From positions 184,124 to 222,056 of the forward strand of contig CAKMZB010000005.1 of the NCBI GenBank assembly GCA_929200315.1: a stretch of 37,933 nt of DNA. The letters run 5' to 3'. Position 1 is the first letter of the stretch, and each line of letters opens with the position of its first letter. The position numbers and the translations under genes are program-made. The DNA comes from an uncultured Alphaproteobacteria bacterium (GTDB lineage Bacteria; Pseudomonadota; Alphaproteobacteria; Rhizobiales; Rhizobiaceae). The notes under the pieces are model-generated. The model worked only from the letters and a program-made list of their open reading frames with translations. It did no database searches and had not been told where the DNA came from. This document shows, piece after piece, positions 17,686 through 26,854 of this stretch.

Positions 17686-19161
17686 TCAAACGCGAAGACC
17701 TTTGCCACGCCATAGCCGGAACGACGCGAGTGCGAGCAATGCAAGTACCTCAAGGCGTCCAATCACCATGGTTGCAGCCAGGGTCAGGCGGACACCATCT
17801 CCCATCTCGCTATAGCGCGGCCAGGGCATGTCACCGCCCCAAACCGGCGAATAGACGGGACCGGCGGTCGCAAAATTCGCCACCACTGCCATGAAAGCTG
17901 CATCGAACGGCATTCCAGCAGTCGCAACAGCAAACGTCGCAAGGCCAAGCGTAACCACGACGACTGCAAAGAAGCTCCAGATCGCCTTCATGATCGGCAA
18001 ATCCAAACGCGCCCGACCAAAGTGAGACTGCTGAACGGCGCTTGGAAAAACCAAACGATCCAGCTCAGAGCGGGACTGGCTAAGCATCGCGCCAATCCGG
18101 TATTGGCGCAGCCCACCGCCGGTCGAATAGGCGCTTCCTCCAACCAACACGATGAACAGAACCAGCGGCATTGGCAGTAAGGCCTGAAAACCGGGACGGC
18201 TTTCCAAGCCGCTTGTCGCCACAAGCGAGGCCGCGTTGAAAAGACTTTCTGCAAAATTGCGCAGATCCAGCGGCAACGTGCCCGGAACGAAGGCAAGTCG
18301 CATCACCATAATCACAGCCAAAACCGCGATTGTGATGATCACTCCAGCGCTTTCCCCAAACCGTTGCCGGGTTAACGGTGCTTTCAGGGTGATAAGGTTG
18401 CGCAACCAATAGACGCTCGTCGCACTGAGGATCAGCACCACGCCGACAACGAACAGTCCAAAGACATTCAACGCTTCATCGGGAGTGGTATCAAACGGTA
18501 GAAATCCGCCCGTCGACACAGCCCCCATGGAAAAAGCCAATGCGTGGTAGGTGCGATGACCAGAAAGGACGAGGAGTGCGGTGCAAAGGCCGGTCATCAC
18601 AACGTAGAGCGCTGCGACATCTCGCGCAGTCGCCAGCGGGCTACCCGCCCCCACCATCACATCTCCACCGCTGCCAAAACCTCTGCGTCCTCTCGTCAGA
18701 CCACCAATGCCAAGGGGTGCGGCAATGAGGATGACGGAAAGCAGTGCGAAAAAGCCACCGATCCATTGCAATTGCGCGCGGTAGAACAGCAACGGGCGCG
18801 GCCAGACTTCGCTGGTGTTCAAGACACTCGCGCCGGATGTGGTGATACCGGAAGCTGCTTCAAATAATGCCTGCCGGTAATTGAAATCCGACATGTCCCA
18901 AATGGGAATAGCAGCCAGAAACGGCAGAAGCACCCAAAGCGCGACAATGAGGGTCAAACGTTCCGGCTGCGCCATCCGCACCGGACGGCCGAGGATCGCA
19001 ACGACCGGACCACCCGCCAACAAACCGCCAAGCAACATATAGGCCCCAAAGCGTCGCGCGATGTCACCATCGCCGTCCAGTAGGGCAAGTAGCAATGGTG
19101 TGACGAGAGACCCTATAAGGAGCAATCCCGCGCAACCCAAATAGAAGACGACTCCGCGCAT
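17686..19161 (-). CDS. trkH: Potassium uptake protein TrkH (membrane channel subunit)
   Basis: TrkH forms the K+-conducting dimer of the Trk uptake system in the inner membrane. The 491-residue protein has about ten to twelve hydrophobic segments. Four selectivity-filter repeats are visible: TTSGAS, STGGFL, ATSGLE and ATAGPV, each preceded by a pore helix-like stretch, and the glycines are conserved. The intramembrane loop region GGSAYSTGGGLRQYRIG is present. It starts six bases after the trkA stop without a strong ribosome-binding site, so it probably relies on coupling with trkA, which encodes its gating ring. Confidence 0.93.
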   Translation of the reverse strand: MRGVVFYLGCAGLLLIGSLVTPLLLALLDGDGDIARRFGAYMLLGGLLAGGPVVAILGRPVRMAQPERLTLIVALWVLLPFLAAIPIWDMSDFNYRQALFEAASGITTSGASVLNTSEVWPRPLLFYRAQLQWIGGFFALLSVILIAAPLGIGGLTRGRRGFGSGGDVMVGAGSPLATARDVAALYVVMTGLCTALLVLSGHRTYHALAFSMGAVSTGGFLPFDTTPDEALNVFGLFVVGVVLILSATSVYWLRNLITLKAPLTRQRFGESAGVIITIAVLAVIMVMRLAFVPGTLPLDLRNFAESLFNAASLVATSGLESRPGFQALLPMPLVLFIVLVGGSAYSTGGGLRQYRIGAMLSQSRSELDRLVFPSAVQQSHFGRARLDLPIMKAIWSFFAVVVVTLGLATFAVATAGMPFDAAFMAVVANFATAGPVYSPVWGGDMPWPRYSEMGDGVRLTLAATMVIGRLEVLALLALASFRLWRGKGLRV

Positions 19162-19167
19162 GGCGGA

Positions 19168-20547
19168 TCAGGAGAAGAAATCGAGGGTGACGCGGAACAT
19201 CTGTTCCACCGTTTTGACCTGGTCACGGGATGCAAAAACAATCACCCTGTCATTCGCCTTTATGCGTGTATCACCCTGCGGGATGATGACCTCGGTCTCG
19301 CGATAAATCGCGCCAATCCGCACACCTTCCGGCAACGTCAACTCCCGCAGCCGCGGCCCCACCAACGGTGACGTCGTCATCGCCTCCGCCTCAATCACTT
19401 CGGCTGCTCCGTTCTGGACAGAATGAACGCCGCGAATCTTACCGCGCCGCACAAGTTGCAAAATCCGCGAAATCGTCACTGATCGCGGATTGAGGTGGGC
19501 GTCAATGCCCAGCGTTTTGGTGAATTCATAATAAGACGTGTTGTTGAGCAGCGTCAGGTTCGCCTCGCAGCCAAGGCGTTTTGCCATAACGGAGGTGAGG
19601 ATGTTCACCTGGTCGTCATTGGTCAGCGCCACCATGAGGTCAGCATTGTCGACATCAGCCTCCAGCAGCACAGATTGGTCGAGAGCTGAGCCATGCAGAA
19701 CGATGGTTCGGTCCAACTGATCGGCAATCGCAATGGCCCGCTCGCGGGACTTCTCAATAATTTTGACCCGTGCGGTGGATTGGCGCTGCTCGATGGCCTG
19801 CGCCACATAGGTGCCGATATTGCCGCCACCGACAATGACGATACGGCTGGCCGTGGGCTCTTCATGGCCAAAAATATTGAGTGTGCGGCGGATGCGGTCC
19901 CGCTTCACGACGACATAGGCCAAATCGCCGGCAATCATCGCATCAGTTGAATGGGGCACGAACAAACGGCCCGTGCGCCAAATGCCCACCACGACGGCAG
20001 AAAGGTCCGGGAAGAGTTCCGACAACTGCCCCAAGGGCGTGTCGATCACAGGGCAATCCTCGCGACACTCAATGGCAATCATGGCCACTTCACCGTCGGC
20101 AAAGCGCACCGCATCCGTCGCGCCGGGCAGTGAAATGCGGCGTAGCACCATCTCACCGACCTCAAGCTCCGGCGAAATGATCGTATCTATGGGCATGTTG
20201 TTACGGTTGAAGAGGTCTCCAAACCGCGGCGCGAGATATTGTTGGTTACGGATGCGGGCCACTTTTTGCGGCACGTCGAAAAGCGAATGCGCCACCTGGC
20301 AGGCGACGATGTTCACCTCGTCATAGAGCGTAACGGCGATGATCATCTCCGCCTCATCCGCTCCGGCGGCCTCCAGCACTTCCGGCGAAGAGCCATGGCC
20401 AATGAAGCCGCGCACGTCCAACTGGTCGCGGATGTTGCTCACCAGCTCCGGCGTGTTGTCGATAACAGTGACATCATTGCCTTCGGATGCGAGACGCTCG
20501 GCAATGCCGTAGCCGACTTGGCCTGCACCGCAGATGATAACCTTCAT
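19168..20547 (-). CDS. trkA: Trk system K+ uptake regulatory subunit TrkA
   Basis: TrkA is the cytoplasmic nucleotide-binding ring that gates TrkH. The 459-residue protein has two RCK modules, each with a Rossmann half and a TrkA_C half. The first dinucleotide motif is IICGAGQVGYGIAERLA with a VIDNTPE acidic end. The second is IVIVGGGNIGTYVAQAIE near residue 240, followed by HGSALDQSVL. It lies 53 bases downstream of ntrX on the same strand and directly before trkH. The trkA-after-ntrX order is a conserved alphaproteobacterial arrangement. Confidence 0.96.
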   Translation of the reverse strand: MKVIICGAGQVGYGIAERLASEGNDVTVIDNTPELVSNIRDQLDVRGFIGHGSSPEVLEAAGADEAEMIIAVTLYDEVNIVACQVAHSLFDVPQKVARIRNQQYLAPRFGDLFNRNNMPIDTIISPELEVGEMVLRRISLPGATDAVRFADGEVAMIAIECREDCPVIDTPLGQLSELFPDLSAVVVGIWRTGRLFVPHSTDAMIAGDLAYVVVKRDRIRRTLNIFGHEEPTASRIVIVGGGNIGTYVAQAIEQRQSTARVKIIEKSRERAIAIADQLDRTIVLHGSALDQSVLLEADVDNADLMVALTNDDQVNILTSVMAKRLGCEANLTLLNNTSYYEFTKTLGIDAHLNPRSVTISRILQLVRRGKIRGVHSVQNGAAEVIEAEAMTTSPLVGPRLRELTLPEGVRIGAIYRETEVIIPQGDTRIKANDRVIVFASRDQVKTVEQMFRVTLDFFS

Positions 20548-20600
20548 GCCGATGTGCCGGCCTGGATCAACCGGTCCTTAGAGGGCGTAAACGACCGCCC

Positions 20601-21962
20601 TTATAGGCCAAGAGATTTCAATTTGCGATGCAAAGCGGACCGTTCCATACCGATAAAGGAAGCGGTCTTAGAGATATTGCCGCCAAAGCGCAGCACCTGT
20701 GCGCCCAGATAATCACGTTCAAAGCGTTCGCGCGCCTCGCGCAATGGCAAAGACATAATGTGTTCTTCGCCCTTCACCGGCAGTTCCGGCAGCATATCGC
20801 TCACTTCGCCGGGGAGTTGATCGGCGGTGATTTCATCGTCCTCTTCACCCCGCGCAAGCAGCATCAATCGTTCCACATTGTTGCGCAGCTGGCGCACATT
20901 GCCGGGCCAGGAATGAGAATTGAGGACGGCCATCGCATCTTCGCCAATTGTCACTTTCGGCAAGCCCGTCTGAGCTTCGATCTGGGTCTGGAAGGCGTCG
21001 ATGAGTTCAACAATATCGTCACGCCGATCTTCCAGACCCGGAACTTGCACTGGCACCACGGCGAGGCGGTGGAAGAGATCCTGGCGGAAGGTTCCCTCCG
21101 CGATCATGTCTTCCAGGTTCTGCGAGGTCGATGAAAGGATGCGCACATCCACCTTTACCATACGGTTGCCACCGACCCGCTCAAAGGTCTGGTCAAGCAG
21201 CACCCGCAGGATCTTACTTTGTGTTTCCTGAGGCATATCAGCGACTTCATCAAGCAGCAGCGTGCCAAGATGCGCCTCTTCCAGCGCACCCGTCTTGCCG
21301 GGATTGCCTTCACTCGACTCAACGCCAAAAAGCTCTTCTTCCATCGTTTCAGGGTGAATGGCGGCAGCGTTCAGAACCACGAAAAGGCCGGCAGCTCGGT
21401 GAGACGCGGCGTGAATTGCCCGCGCGGCTGTCTCCTTGCCGCAACCGGAGGGGCCAACCAGCATGATGCGGGAATTGGCCTGCGCGACTTTCTCGATCGT
21501 CTGCTTGAGCTGCTGCATGGCGAAAGATGAGCCGATCATGTCCGGCATGTCCGGCACTTTCTTCTCAAGCGCTGCAACCTGTTTGCGAAGGCCAGCCGTC
21601 TCCAACGCCCGCTCCGCAAGAACAATCAACCGGTCCGCCTTGAAGGGCTTTTCGATGTAATCGTAGGCGCCTTCTTTAATAGCACTGACGGCGGTCTCAA
21701 TATTGCCGTGGCCGGAAATCATCACCACCGGTAAATCCGGGTGCTGGCCCTTGATAACGCTCAGCAATTCAAGCCCGTCCAGCGCGCTGCCCTGGAGCCA
21801 GATATCGAGAAAGACCATCGACGGGCGACGATCTGCAATCTCCGCCAACGCCTCTTCGCTGCTGGAGGCCTTGCGCGTTTCATGGCCCTCGTCTTCGAGC
21901 AAACCAGCAACCAATTCACGGATATCGGCTTCATCATCAACGACCAGTATATCAGATGCCAT
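20601..21962 (-). CDS. ntrX: Response regulator NtrX without a GAFTGA motif
   Basis: NtrX is the partner of the NtrY kinase, tied to nitrogen, redox and envelope control in alphaproteobacteria. The receiver domain has acidic residues near 9-11, phosphoacceptor Asp53 (MVFLDIW) and Lys105. The AAA+ domain has Walker A at about 170-177 (GPSGCGKE) and Walker B (LLLDEVADMP). The loop that would carry GAFTGA in sigma-54 activators reads GNPGKTGALEEAH instead, as in other NtrX proteins, so direct sigma-54 activation is unlikely. The C-terminal Fis-type helix-turn-helix is intact (KTASFIGMERSALHRKLKSLG). It overlaps ntrY by 11 bases with GGGAG upstream of the ATG. Confidence 0.96.
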   Translation of the reverse strand: MASDILVVDDEADIRELVAGLLEDEGHETRKASSSEEALAEIADRRPSMVFLDIWLQGSALDGLELLSVIKGQHPDLPVVMISGHGNIETAVSAIKEGAYDYIEKPFKADRLIVLAERALETAGLRKQVAALEKKVPDMPDMIGSSFAMQQLKQTIEKVAQANSRIMLVGPSGCGKETAARAIHAASHRAAGLFVVLNAAAIHPETMEEELFGVESSEGNPGKTGALEEAHLGTLLLDEVADMPQETQSKILRVLLDQTFERVGGNRMVKVDVRILSSTSQNLEDMIAEGTFRQDLFHRLAVVPVQVPGLEDRRDDIVELIDAFQTQIEAQTGLPKVTIGEDAMAVLNSHSWPGNVRQLRNNVERLMLLARGEEDDEITADQLPGEVSDMLPELPVKGEEHIMSLPLREARERFERDYLGAQVLRFGGNISKTASFIGMERSALHRKLKSLGL

Positions 21963-24264
21963 CCTTAATCTCCCGGTCGTTTTCTTCTGTCTTTTCAGTT
22001 AGTTGCTCGACCTCGACGGGGAGCGCAGGCAGCTTCACACGCACCAGCGCGCCATGACCACCATCAGCAACCTGGGGCGCGTCAGAAAGTTCGATCCACC
22101 CGCCATGCTCTTCCAAAACCTTGGAGACGATGGCGAGACCCAGCCCCGTCCCCTTTTCGCGCGTCGTCATGTAAGGCTCCAGCAATCGCGCACGATTTTC
22201 CGCAGGCAGGCCTTTGCCGTTGTCGATGATCTCTACAGTGTGGAAATCCTCACCAACACTCGCCTGGATACGGATGAAGGGGCTTTCGCTCTCGCCGTAG
22301 TCCACGCCTTCTATCCCCTCAACTGCGTTCTTGATGAGATTGCCGAAAACCTGTCCCAGCAACCGTTGGTCAAAAAGCGCGGGGAGCGGCTGTGGCCCAA
22401 ATTCAGTTTCAAAGGCAATTTCCGGGTTTCCAACGCGCAAAAGGAAGACGGCTTCACGCAAGGGCGAAGCCAGATCGCCGTTCTCTATCTTCGGTTTGGG
22501 CATTCGGGCAAAAGAAGAGAATTCGTCCACCATACGACCAATGTCGGCCACCTGCCGAATTATGGTTTCGGTACATTGGTCAAAGACTTCGCGGTCTTCT
22601 GTAATGACCTTGCCGTATCGGCGCCGAATGCGTTCGGCCGAGAGTTGAATTGGCGTTAGCGGGTTCTTGATCTCGTGGGCAATGCGGCGCGCCACGTCGG
22701 CCCAGGCAGAGGTGCGTTGGGCTGAGACGAGGTCGGTGATGTCATCGATGGTTACGACATGGCTATGAGTGCCTTCCCCCTCCTGACTAACGGTCACTTG
22801 GACGTTGAATGTCCGCTCGCGACCATCGCGGATTGCTGTAATCTGCTCGCGCAGATCACGGCGGCCCGAACTGTCGGCACGGTCGACAAGCTGCGCAAGT
22901 TCCGGCGCGGCATCGGGCAAGGATTTGTCGAGCAGGTCTTCACCAAAGATCGCCTCGGCTGAGGAATTGGCGATGGTCACCATCCCTTCATTGTTGACCC
23001 CCAAAACGCCCGCCGAAACGCCGGAAAGAACGGCTTCCGTAAAGCGGCGGCGCTGGTCGATAAGTTCCTGGGTTTCCAGAATCTCGTTCCGCTGCGTCTG
23101 CAACTCCGCCACCATAGAGTTGAAGGTGGTCGTGAGGGACCGCAATTCACCCTCGGACCGCGTGGCAGGTACGCTGACAGCCAGGTTGCCGCTTGCAACA
23201 TCATCGGCGGCAACAATGAGACGACGGATTGGCTCCACAAGACGGTCCGCCACCGCAATACCCATCCAGATGGCGGCGAGGAGAATGGTGACGCAAAGAC
23301 CGGCGTAAAGCAGCGCGAAGGCAAGCTGCATGGCGATACGGCCACCTTCCAGCGCCTGATACTCGTCGCGCAATTCCTGCATCAGCGTGACGGAGTTCAG
23401 CACCCGCGGGTCCACATAGTTGATGGTGTAGAGAAAAGTGCCTTGCGGGAAAGCCGACAGCAGGAAGGCGCAAGCAGCGATGTTGAGGTCGTTGGGAATG
23501 ATGCAGGCGGGGCGGCCACCAGCAGCATCGCTCAACAATTCCGGCGGTGCATCCGGCAGCGGCCCGGCGTCCTCAGCTTTGCCGCCAGCAAGCCGCGCAC
23601 CGTTCGACTGCACCACATAAGCCGCCGCAAGCCCCCTTGCCCGCGCTTGTCCACGCAGCAAATCCTGGAAGCCGGTGCGGTCGAGGTTGAACAGCGAACG
23701 GTTTCGGTTGAGGAAAATGCCGGTGCTGACTGTGTCTGAATTCAGATTGTCCGTCGCCTCGCCAACATAGGAACGGGCAATGGAGATGGAGTTTTCGACG
23801 ATCACACGCGAGCGGTCATCAAAAATACGCTCCAGTCCCTGATCAAGGGAAATGCCCGCTATCAGGGCCACCAATATCGCCGGGAAGGCAGAAACGATGC
23901 CGAACAAGCCAACAATGCGGATGTGCATACGCGCAACAGCACGCCGCTTGCGGCGTGCGCGCAAAAGAGCCCGCACCTCCCGTCCCACCAACGCCAGCAT
24001 AACAACCGTGAAAACCGTGTTGATGCCGAGAATGGAATAGACAACCGGCGTGGTTGGTTCGACGGGCGTTAGCCGCAATAGGATGAGAAAAGAGACCGCC
24101 CCGAAGATCAGCGCCACTACCACGAAGGGAATGCCGAAACGTCTTGCATATTGCAGAGTTGAGGAGCGTGCCGGGATCAGATTCGCCTCGCCTTGGGTGG
24201 CTGTCTTGTCTGCGGCTGCAGGCACAGACTGGGGAGCGTCATGGTGCAACTGCGCCACCGTCAT
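21952..24264 (-). CDS. ntrY: Membrane sensor histidine kinase NtrY
   Basis: NtrY phosphorylates NtrX. In 770 residues it has three N-terminal membrane segments (about 44-64, 75-95, 116-138), a periplasmic sensing region of roughly 175 residues, a fourth membrane segment (about 313-336), a HAMP domain, a PAS domain (about 405-510), and a kinase core with phosphoacceptor His530 (IAHEIKNPLTPIQ). The ATPase boxes are N (NLIKNAVEGI), G1 (IIDNGKGLP) and G2 (EKGTGLGLAIV). The periplasmic part has two cysteines (PACII and AACAF) that may pair. The gap to ntrC carries an inverted repeat. All catalytic residues look intact, unlike ntrB nearby. Confidence 0.96.
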   Translation of the reverse strand: MTVAQLHHDAPQSVPAAADKTATQGEANLIPARSSTLQYARRFGIPFVVVALIFGAVSFLILLRLTPVEPTTPVVYSILGINTVFTVVMLALVGREVRALLRARRKRRAVARMHIRIVGLFGIVSAFPAILVALIAGISLDQGLERIFDDRSRVIVENSISIARSYVGEATDNLNSDTVSTGIFLNRNRSLFNLDRTGFQDLLRGQARARGLAAAYVVQSNGARLAGGKAEDAGPLPDAPPELLSDAAGGRPACIIPNDLNIAACAFLLSAFPQGTFLYTINYVDPRVLNSVTLMQELRDEYQALEGGRIAMQLAFALLYAGLCVTILLAAIWMGIAVADRLVEPIRRLIVAADDVASGNLAVSVPATRSEGELRSLTTTFNSMVAELQTQRNEILETQELIDQRRRFTEAVLSGVSAGVLGVNNEGMVTIANSSAEAIFGEDLLDKSLPDAAPELAQLVDRADSSGRRDLREQITAIRDGRERTFNVQVTVSQEGEGTHSHVVTIDDITDLVSAQRTSAWADVARRIAHEIKNPLTPIQLSAERIRRRYGKVITEDREVFDQCTETIIRQVADIGRMVDEFSSFARMPKPKIENGDLASPLREAVFLLRVGNPEIAFETEFGPQPLPALFDQRLLGQVFGNLIKNAVEGIEGVDYGESESPFIRIQASVGEDFHTVEIIDNGKGLPAENRARLLEPYMTTREKGTGLGLAIVSKVLEEHGGWIELSDAPQVADGGHGALVRVKLPALPVEVEQLTEKTEENDREIKDGI

Positions 24265-24290
24265 GCCGATTCCCGTTCCTGCAAGATCCC

Positions 24291-24312
24291 TTTGTTGCCT
24301 AATTGCAACAAA
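24291..24312. promoter_or_regulatory. Perfect inverted repeat between ntrC and ntrY, possible operator
   Basis: TTTGTTGC and GCAACAAA form perfect eight-base arms around a six-base centre, in the 69-base gap between ntrC and ntrY. On the minus strand TTGCAATTAGGC from this repeat recurs as TTGCAATAAGGC just upstream, giving a near-exact direct repeat about two helical turns away. The site is upstream of ntrYX, so it could bind a regulator of that pair. It does not match the NtrC consensus (TGCACC-N5-GGTGCA). Confidence 0.4.
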
Positions 24313-24333
24313 ATGTGGCCTTATTGCAACAGG

Positions 24334-25764
24334 TCAGCCAATCGCCCGCATCACGGCAATGCTGAGGTTGCGCACTTTCTTGCGCAACGTGTTGCGGTTA
24401 ACCCCAAGCCGCCGCGCCGCCTGGATCTGGTTGCCCCGCATATGGGCAAGGACGACGCCGATCATCGGCTTTTCCACCGCATCAATGATGGTCTGGTGAA
24501 TGTCCTCACGGCTGCCCTGACGCTCGGCAAGCAGTTCAACGGTGAGGTCACTGACAGCATCCTCCAGCCGCTCCCGGGCATTGCCGGACACAGCGTTGCT
24601 GGCGGTGGGCAATTGTGTTGCGGCAAGTTCGTTAGAGGCAAGTTCTGCCGTAATCACTTCTTGCGGGTGCAGAGCGACGAGTCGCTGCACCACGTTTTCC
24701 AACTCCCGCACGTTGCCGGGCCAGCCATAGGCGATGAGGCGGTCAAAGGCAGCCTGTTCAAAGCTCTTTCGCGGAAGGCCTCGTTCGACACATTGGGCCA
24801 GGAAATGCCGCGCCAGGTCAGGAACATCCTGCGCCCGCTCACGCAAAGCCGGCAGGCGCATGGGAACCACGTTGAGACGATAGTAGAGGTCTTCACGAAA
24901 CTGCCCGGCATCAATGAGGGCGGGAAGGTTCTGGTGCGTGGCAGCGACAATGCGCACATCGGTGCCGATGGGCCTGCGCCCACCAACGGTGGTGTATTCT
25001 CCCTCCTGCAACACCCGCAGCAGCCGGGTCTGCGCCTCCATTGGCATGTCGCCAATCTCATCCAGAAAGAGGGTACCGCCATTGGCCTGTTCGAACCGCC
25101 CTTCCGAGCGGGTTTCCGCCCCGGTAAAGGCACCTTTTTCATGGCCAAACAACTCTGACTCGATCAGTTCGCGCGGAATGGCCGCCATGTTGATGGCCAC
25201 AAACGGCCCTTTGCTGCGGCGAGAAAAATCATGCAGCGCACGGGCAACCAGTTCCTTGCCCGTACCGCTCTCTCCGTTGATGAGCACGGTGAGATCGGTT
25301 TGTGTCATCCGGGCAATGACGCGGTAAATGTCCTGCATGGCAGCGGAACGACCGACCAAAGGCATTGCCGCATTGCTTTCCGCATCACCACCGCTCGCCG
25401 CCGCAGGGGCTTGAAGAGCGCGGGCAGCGGTATCAATCATCTCTCGCAGATCAAACGGCTTTGGCAGGTAGTCGTAAGCTCCCTTCTCCGTCGCCGTAAT
25501 CGCTGTCATGAACGTGTTCTGCGCGCTCATCACTATGAACGGCAGGTCTGGTCGGTTGCGCTTCAGCGCCGGCATGACGTCAAAAATGTTGCCGTCGGGC
25601 ATGGCGACATCTGTGATGACAAGATCTCCAGCGCCGCCATTCGTCCATTGCCGCAACGTGGCGATATTGGAGGTGGTGCGCACCTCATAGCCCTCGCGGA
25701 TCAAAGCCTGCGACACCACCGTGCGGATGGCGGCATCATCGTCGGCGACGAGCACCTCAGCCAT
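24334..25764 (-). CDS. ntrC: Nitrogen response regulator NtrC (NR-I)
   Basis: NtrC activates sigma-54 promoters for nitrogen assimilation when phosphorylated by NtrB. Numbered from the chosen ATG, the receiver phosphoacceptor is Asp52 (VITDVAMP) and the conserved lysine is in YLPKPF. The AAA+ domain has Walker A GESGTGKE (164-171), an intact GAFTGA loop (211-216) and Walker B LFLDEI. The C-terminus has a Fis-type helix-turn-helix ([15 protein letters not shown]). The frame extends to 25800, but ATG 25764 with GAGGG six bases upstream starts at the usual position and overlaps the ntrB stop by eight bases. It looks fully functional although its kinase gene is interrupted. Confidence 0.97.
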   Translation of the reverse strand: MAEVLVADDDAAIRTVVSQALIREGYEVRTTSNIATLRQWTNGGAGDLVITDVAMPDGNIFDVMPALKRNRPDLPFIVMSAQNTFMTAITATEKGAYDYLPKPFDLREMIDTAARALQAPAAASGGDAESNAAMPLVGRSAAMQDIYRVIARMTQTDLTVLINGESGTGKELVARALHDFSRRSKGPFVAINMAAIPRELIESELFGHEKGAFTGAETRSEGRFEQANGGTLFLDEIGDMPMEAQTRLLRVLQEGEYTTVGGRRPIGTDVRIVAATHQNLPALIDAGQFREDLYYRLNVVPMRLPALRERAQDVPDLARHFLAQCVERGLPRKSFEQAAFDRLIAYGWPGNVRELENVVQRLVALHPQEVITAELASNELAATQLPTASNAVSGNARERLEDAVSDLTVELLAERQGSREDIHQTIIDAVEKPMIGVVLAHMRGNQIQAARRLGVNRNTLRKKVRNLSIAVMRAIG

Positions 25765-26854
25765 TATTTTCCCTCTCATTCCAGACCGGCAGCAGCACAC
25801 GGAAGACCGTCTCGCCCCCCTCCCGCGTGCCGCTCACCACACCTCCGTGATCTCCAACAATTTTAGCCACCAGCGCCAGGCCAAGGCCTGATCCGTTTTG
25901 CTTGGAACTAATGAAGGGATCGAAGAGATGTTCGCGCATTTCCTCTGCAACACCAGAGCCATTATCGCGCACCTCAATGGAGATCGGCAGCGAGACCCGC
26001 GCCGTTGATCCATGGGCGGCAACGCGGATGCCAGGGCGGTAAGCTGTTTTGATGACAACGTTAGATTTGTCTAAATTTCCAACGGCATCACAGGAATTTT
26101 TCAACTAATTTAGAAACACTTGAACGAGCTGATCCCGGTTGCCAAACACGTGTGGAAGTGACGGATCATAGAGCTCCTGGAGATCGACATCGGAGCCAAA
26201 GCCTTGCTGCGCCAGCGCCGCAACATGGTTGATCACCGTGTGGATGTTTACACTTTCACGTTCGATGGGGCGCTGATTGGAAAAGACCTCCAGACGATCC
26301 ACCAGGCGCACGATCCGGTCGGTTTCATCCGTAATCAGCCGCGTCAGCGCCGCTTCGCCCTCATCTGCGGTGTGCTCCAGCAATTGGGCAGCGCCGCGAA
26401 TGCCGGAGAGCGGGTTCTTGATTTCGTGAGCAAGCATGCCTGCAAGACCGCTCACCGCCCGTGCAGCACCGCGGTGCACGAGCTGTGCATCGAGGGATTC
26501 AGCAATTGAGCGAGCCTGAAGCATCAACATGGTTGCCCCACCCCGCTCCGACATTGGCGCAACGTGAACATCCATCCACCGCTCTCCCGGCAAGCGAGGC
26601 GACGACATGTCCACGCGATATTCGTTCACCGGCGTGCCCGAGCGCCGTACCTGCTCGATTAAAGTCTGAATTGGTGATGTTTCTGCGACATAGGCAGAAA
26701 ACTGGCGTTTGCGCAGTACCGGTTGGCTCGCGCCAAAAAACACTTCCGCTGCACTGTTCACTTCGCCAAAGCAATTATCCGCTTCCAGCGTGAAAACAGG
26801 ATGCGGCAGCGCGTTTAGAAGATTTACAGAAGCAGACGAAGCCTCGCTGCTCAT
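25757..26854 (-). pseudogene. ntrB: Nitrogen sensor kinase NtrB interrupted by in-frame TAG
   Basis: NtrB (GlnL) senses PII protein and phosphorylates or dephosphorylates NtrC. The first 249 codons encode a PAS domain and DHp domain with His143 (LAHEIKNPLSGI), ending QVFLN. A TAG at 26105-26107 then interrupts the frame inside the N-box, where homologues have a Leu between N and the next hydrophobic residue. The same frame continues with LKNSCDAVGN, G1 (EVRDNGSGV), G2 (GSGLGLALVAKI) and a normal end. No frameshift or other damage is visible. Possibilities are a recent nonsense mutation, read-through, restart at the TTG directly after the stop, or a sequencing error. The start overlaps the dusB stop (ATGA). 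Confidence 0.9.

Noticed and set aside
24193-25158. Plus-strand open frame of 321 codons
   Set aside because: It is antisense to ntrC; its sequence mirrors the conserved AAA+ codons.
26105-26107. Reassignment of TAG to an amino acid in this organism
   Set aside because: TAG ends accC, aat, gatA and aapQ at family-appropriate or near-appropriate positions, so TAG is a normal stop here.
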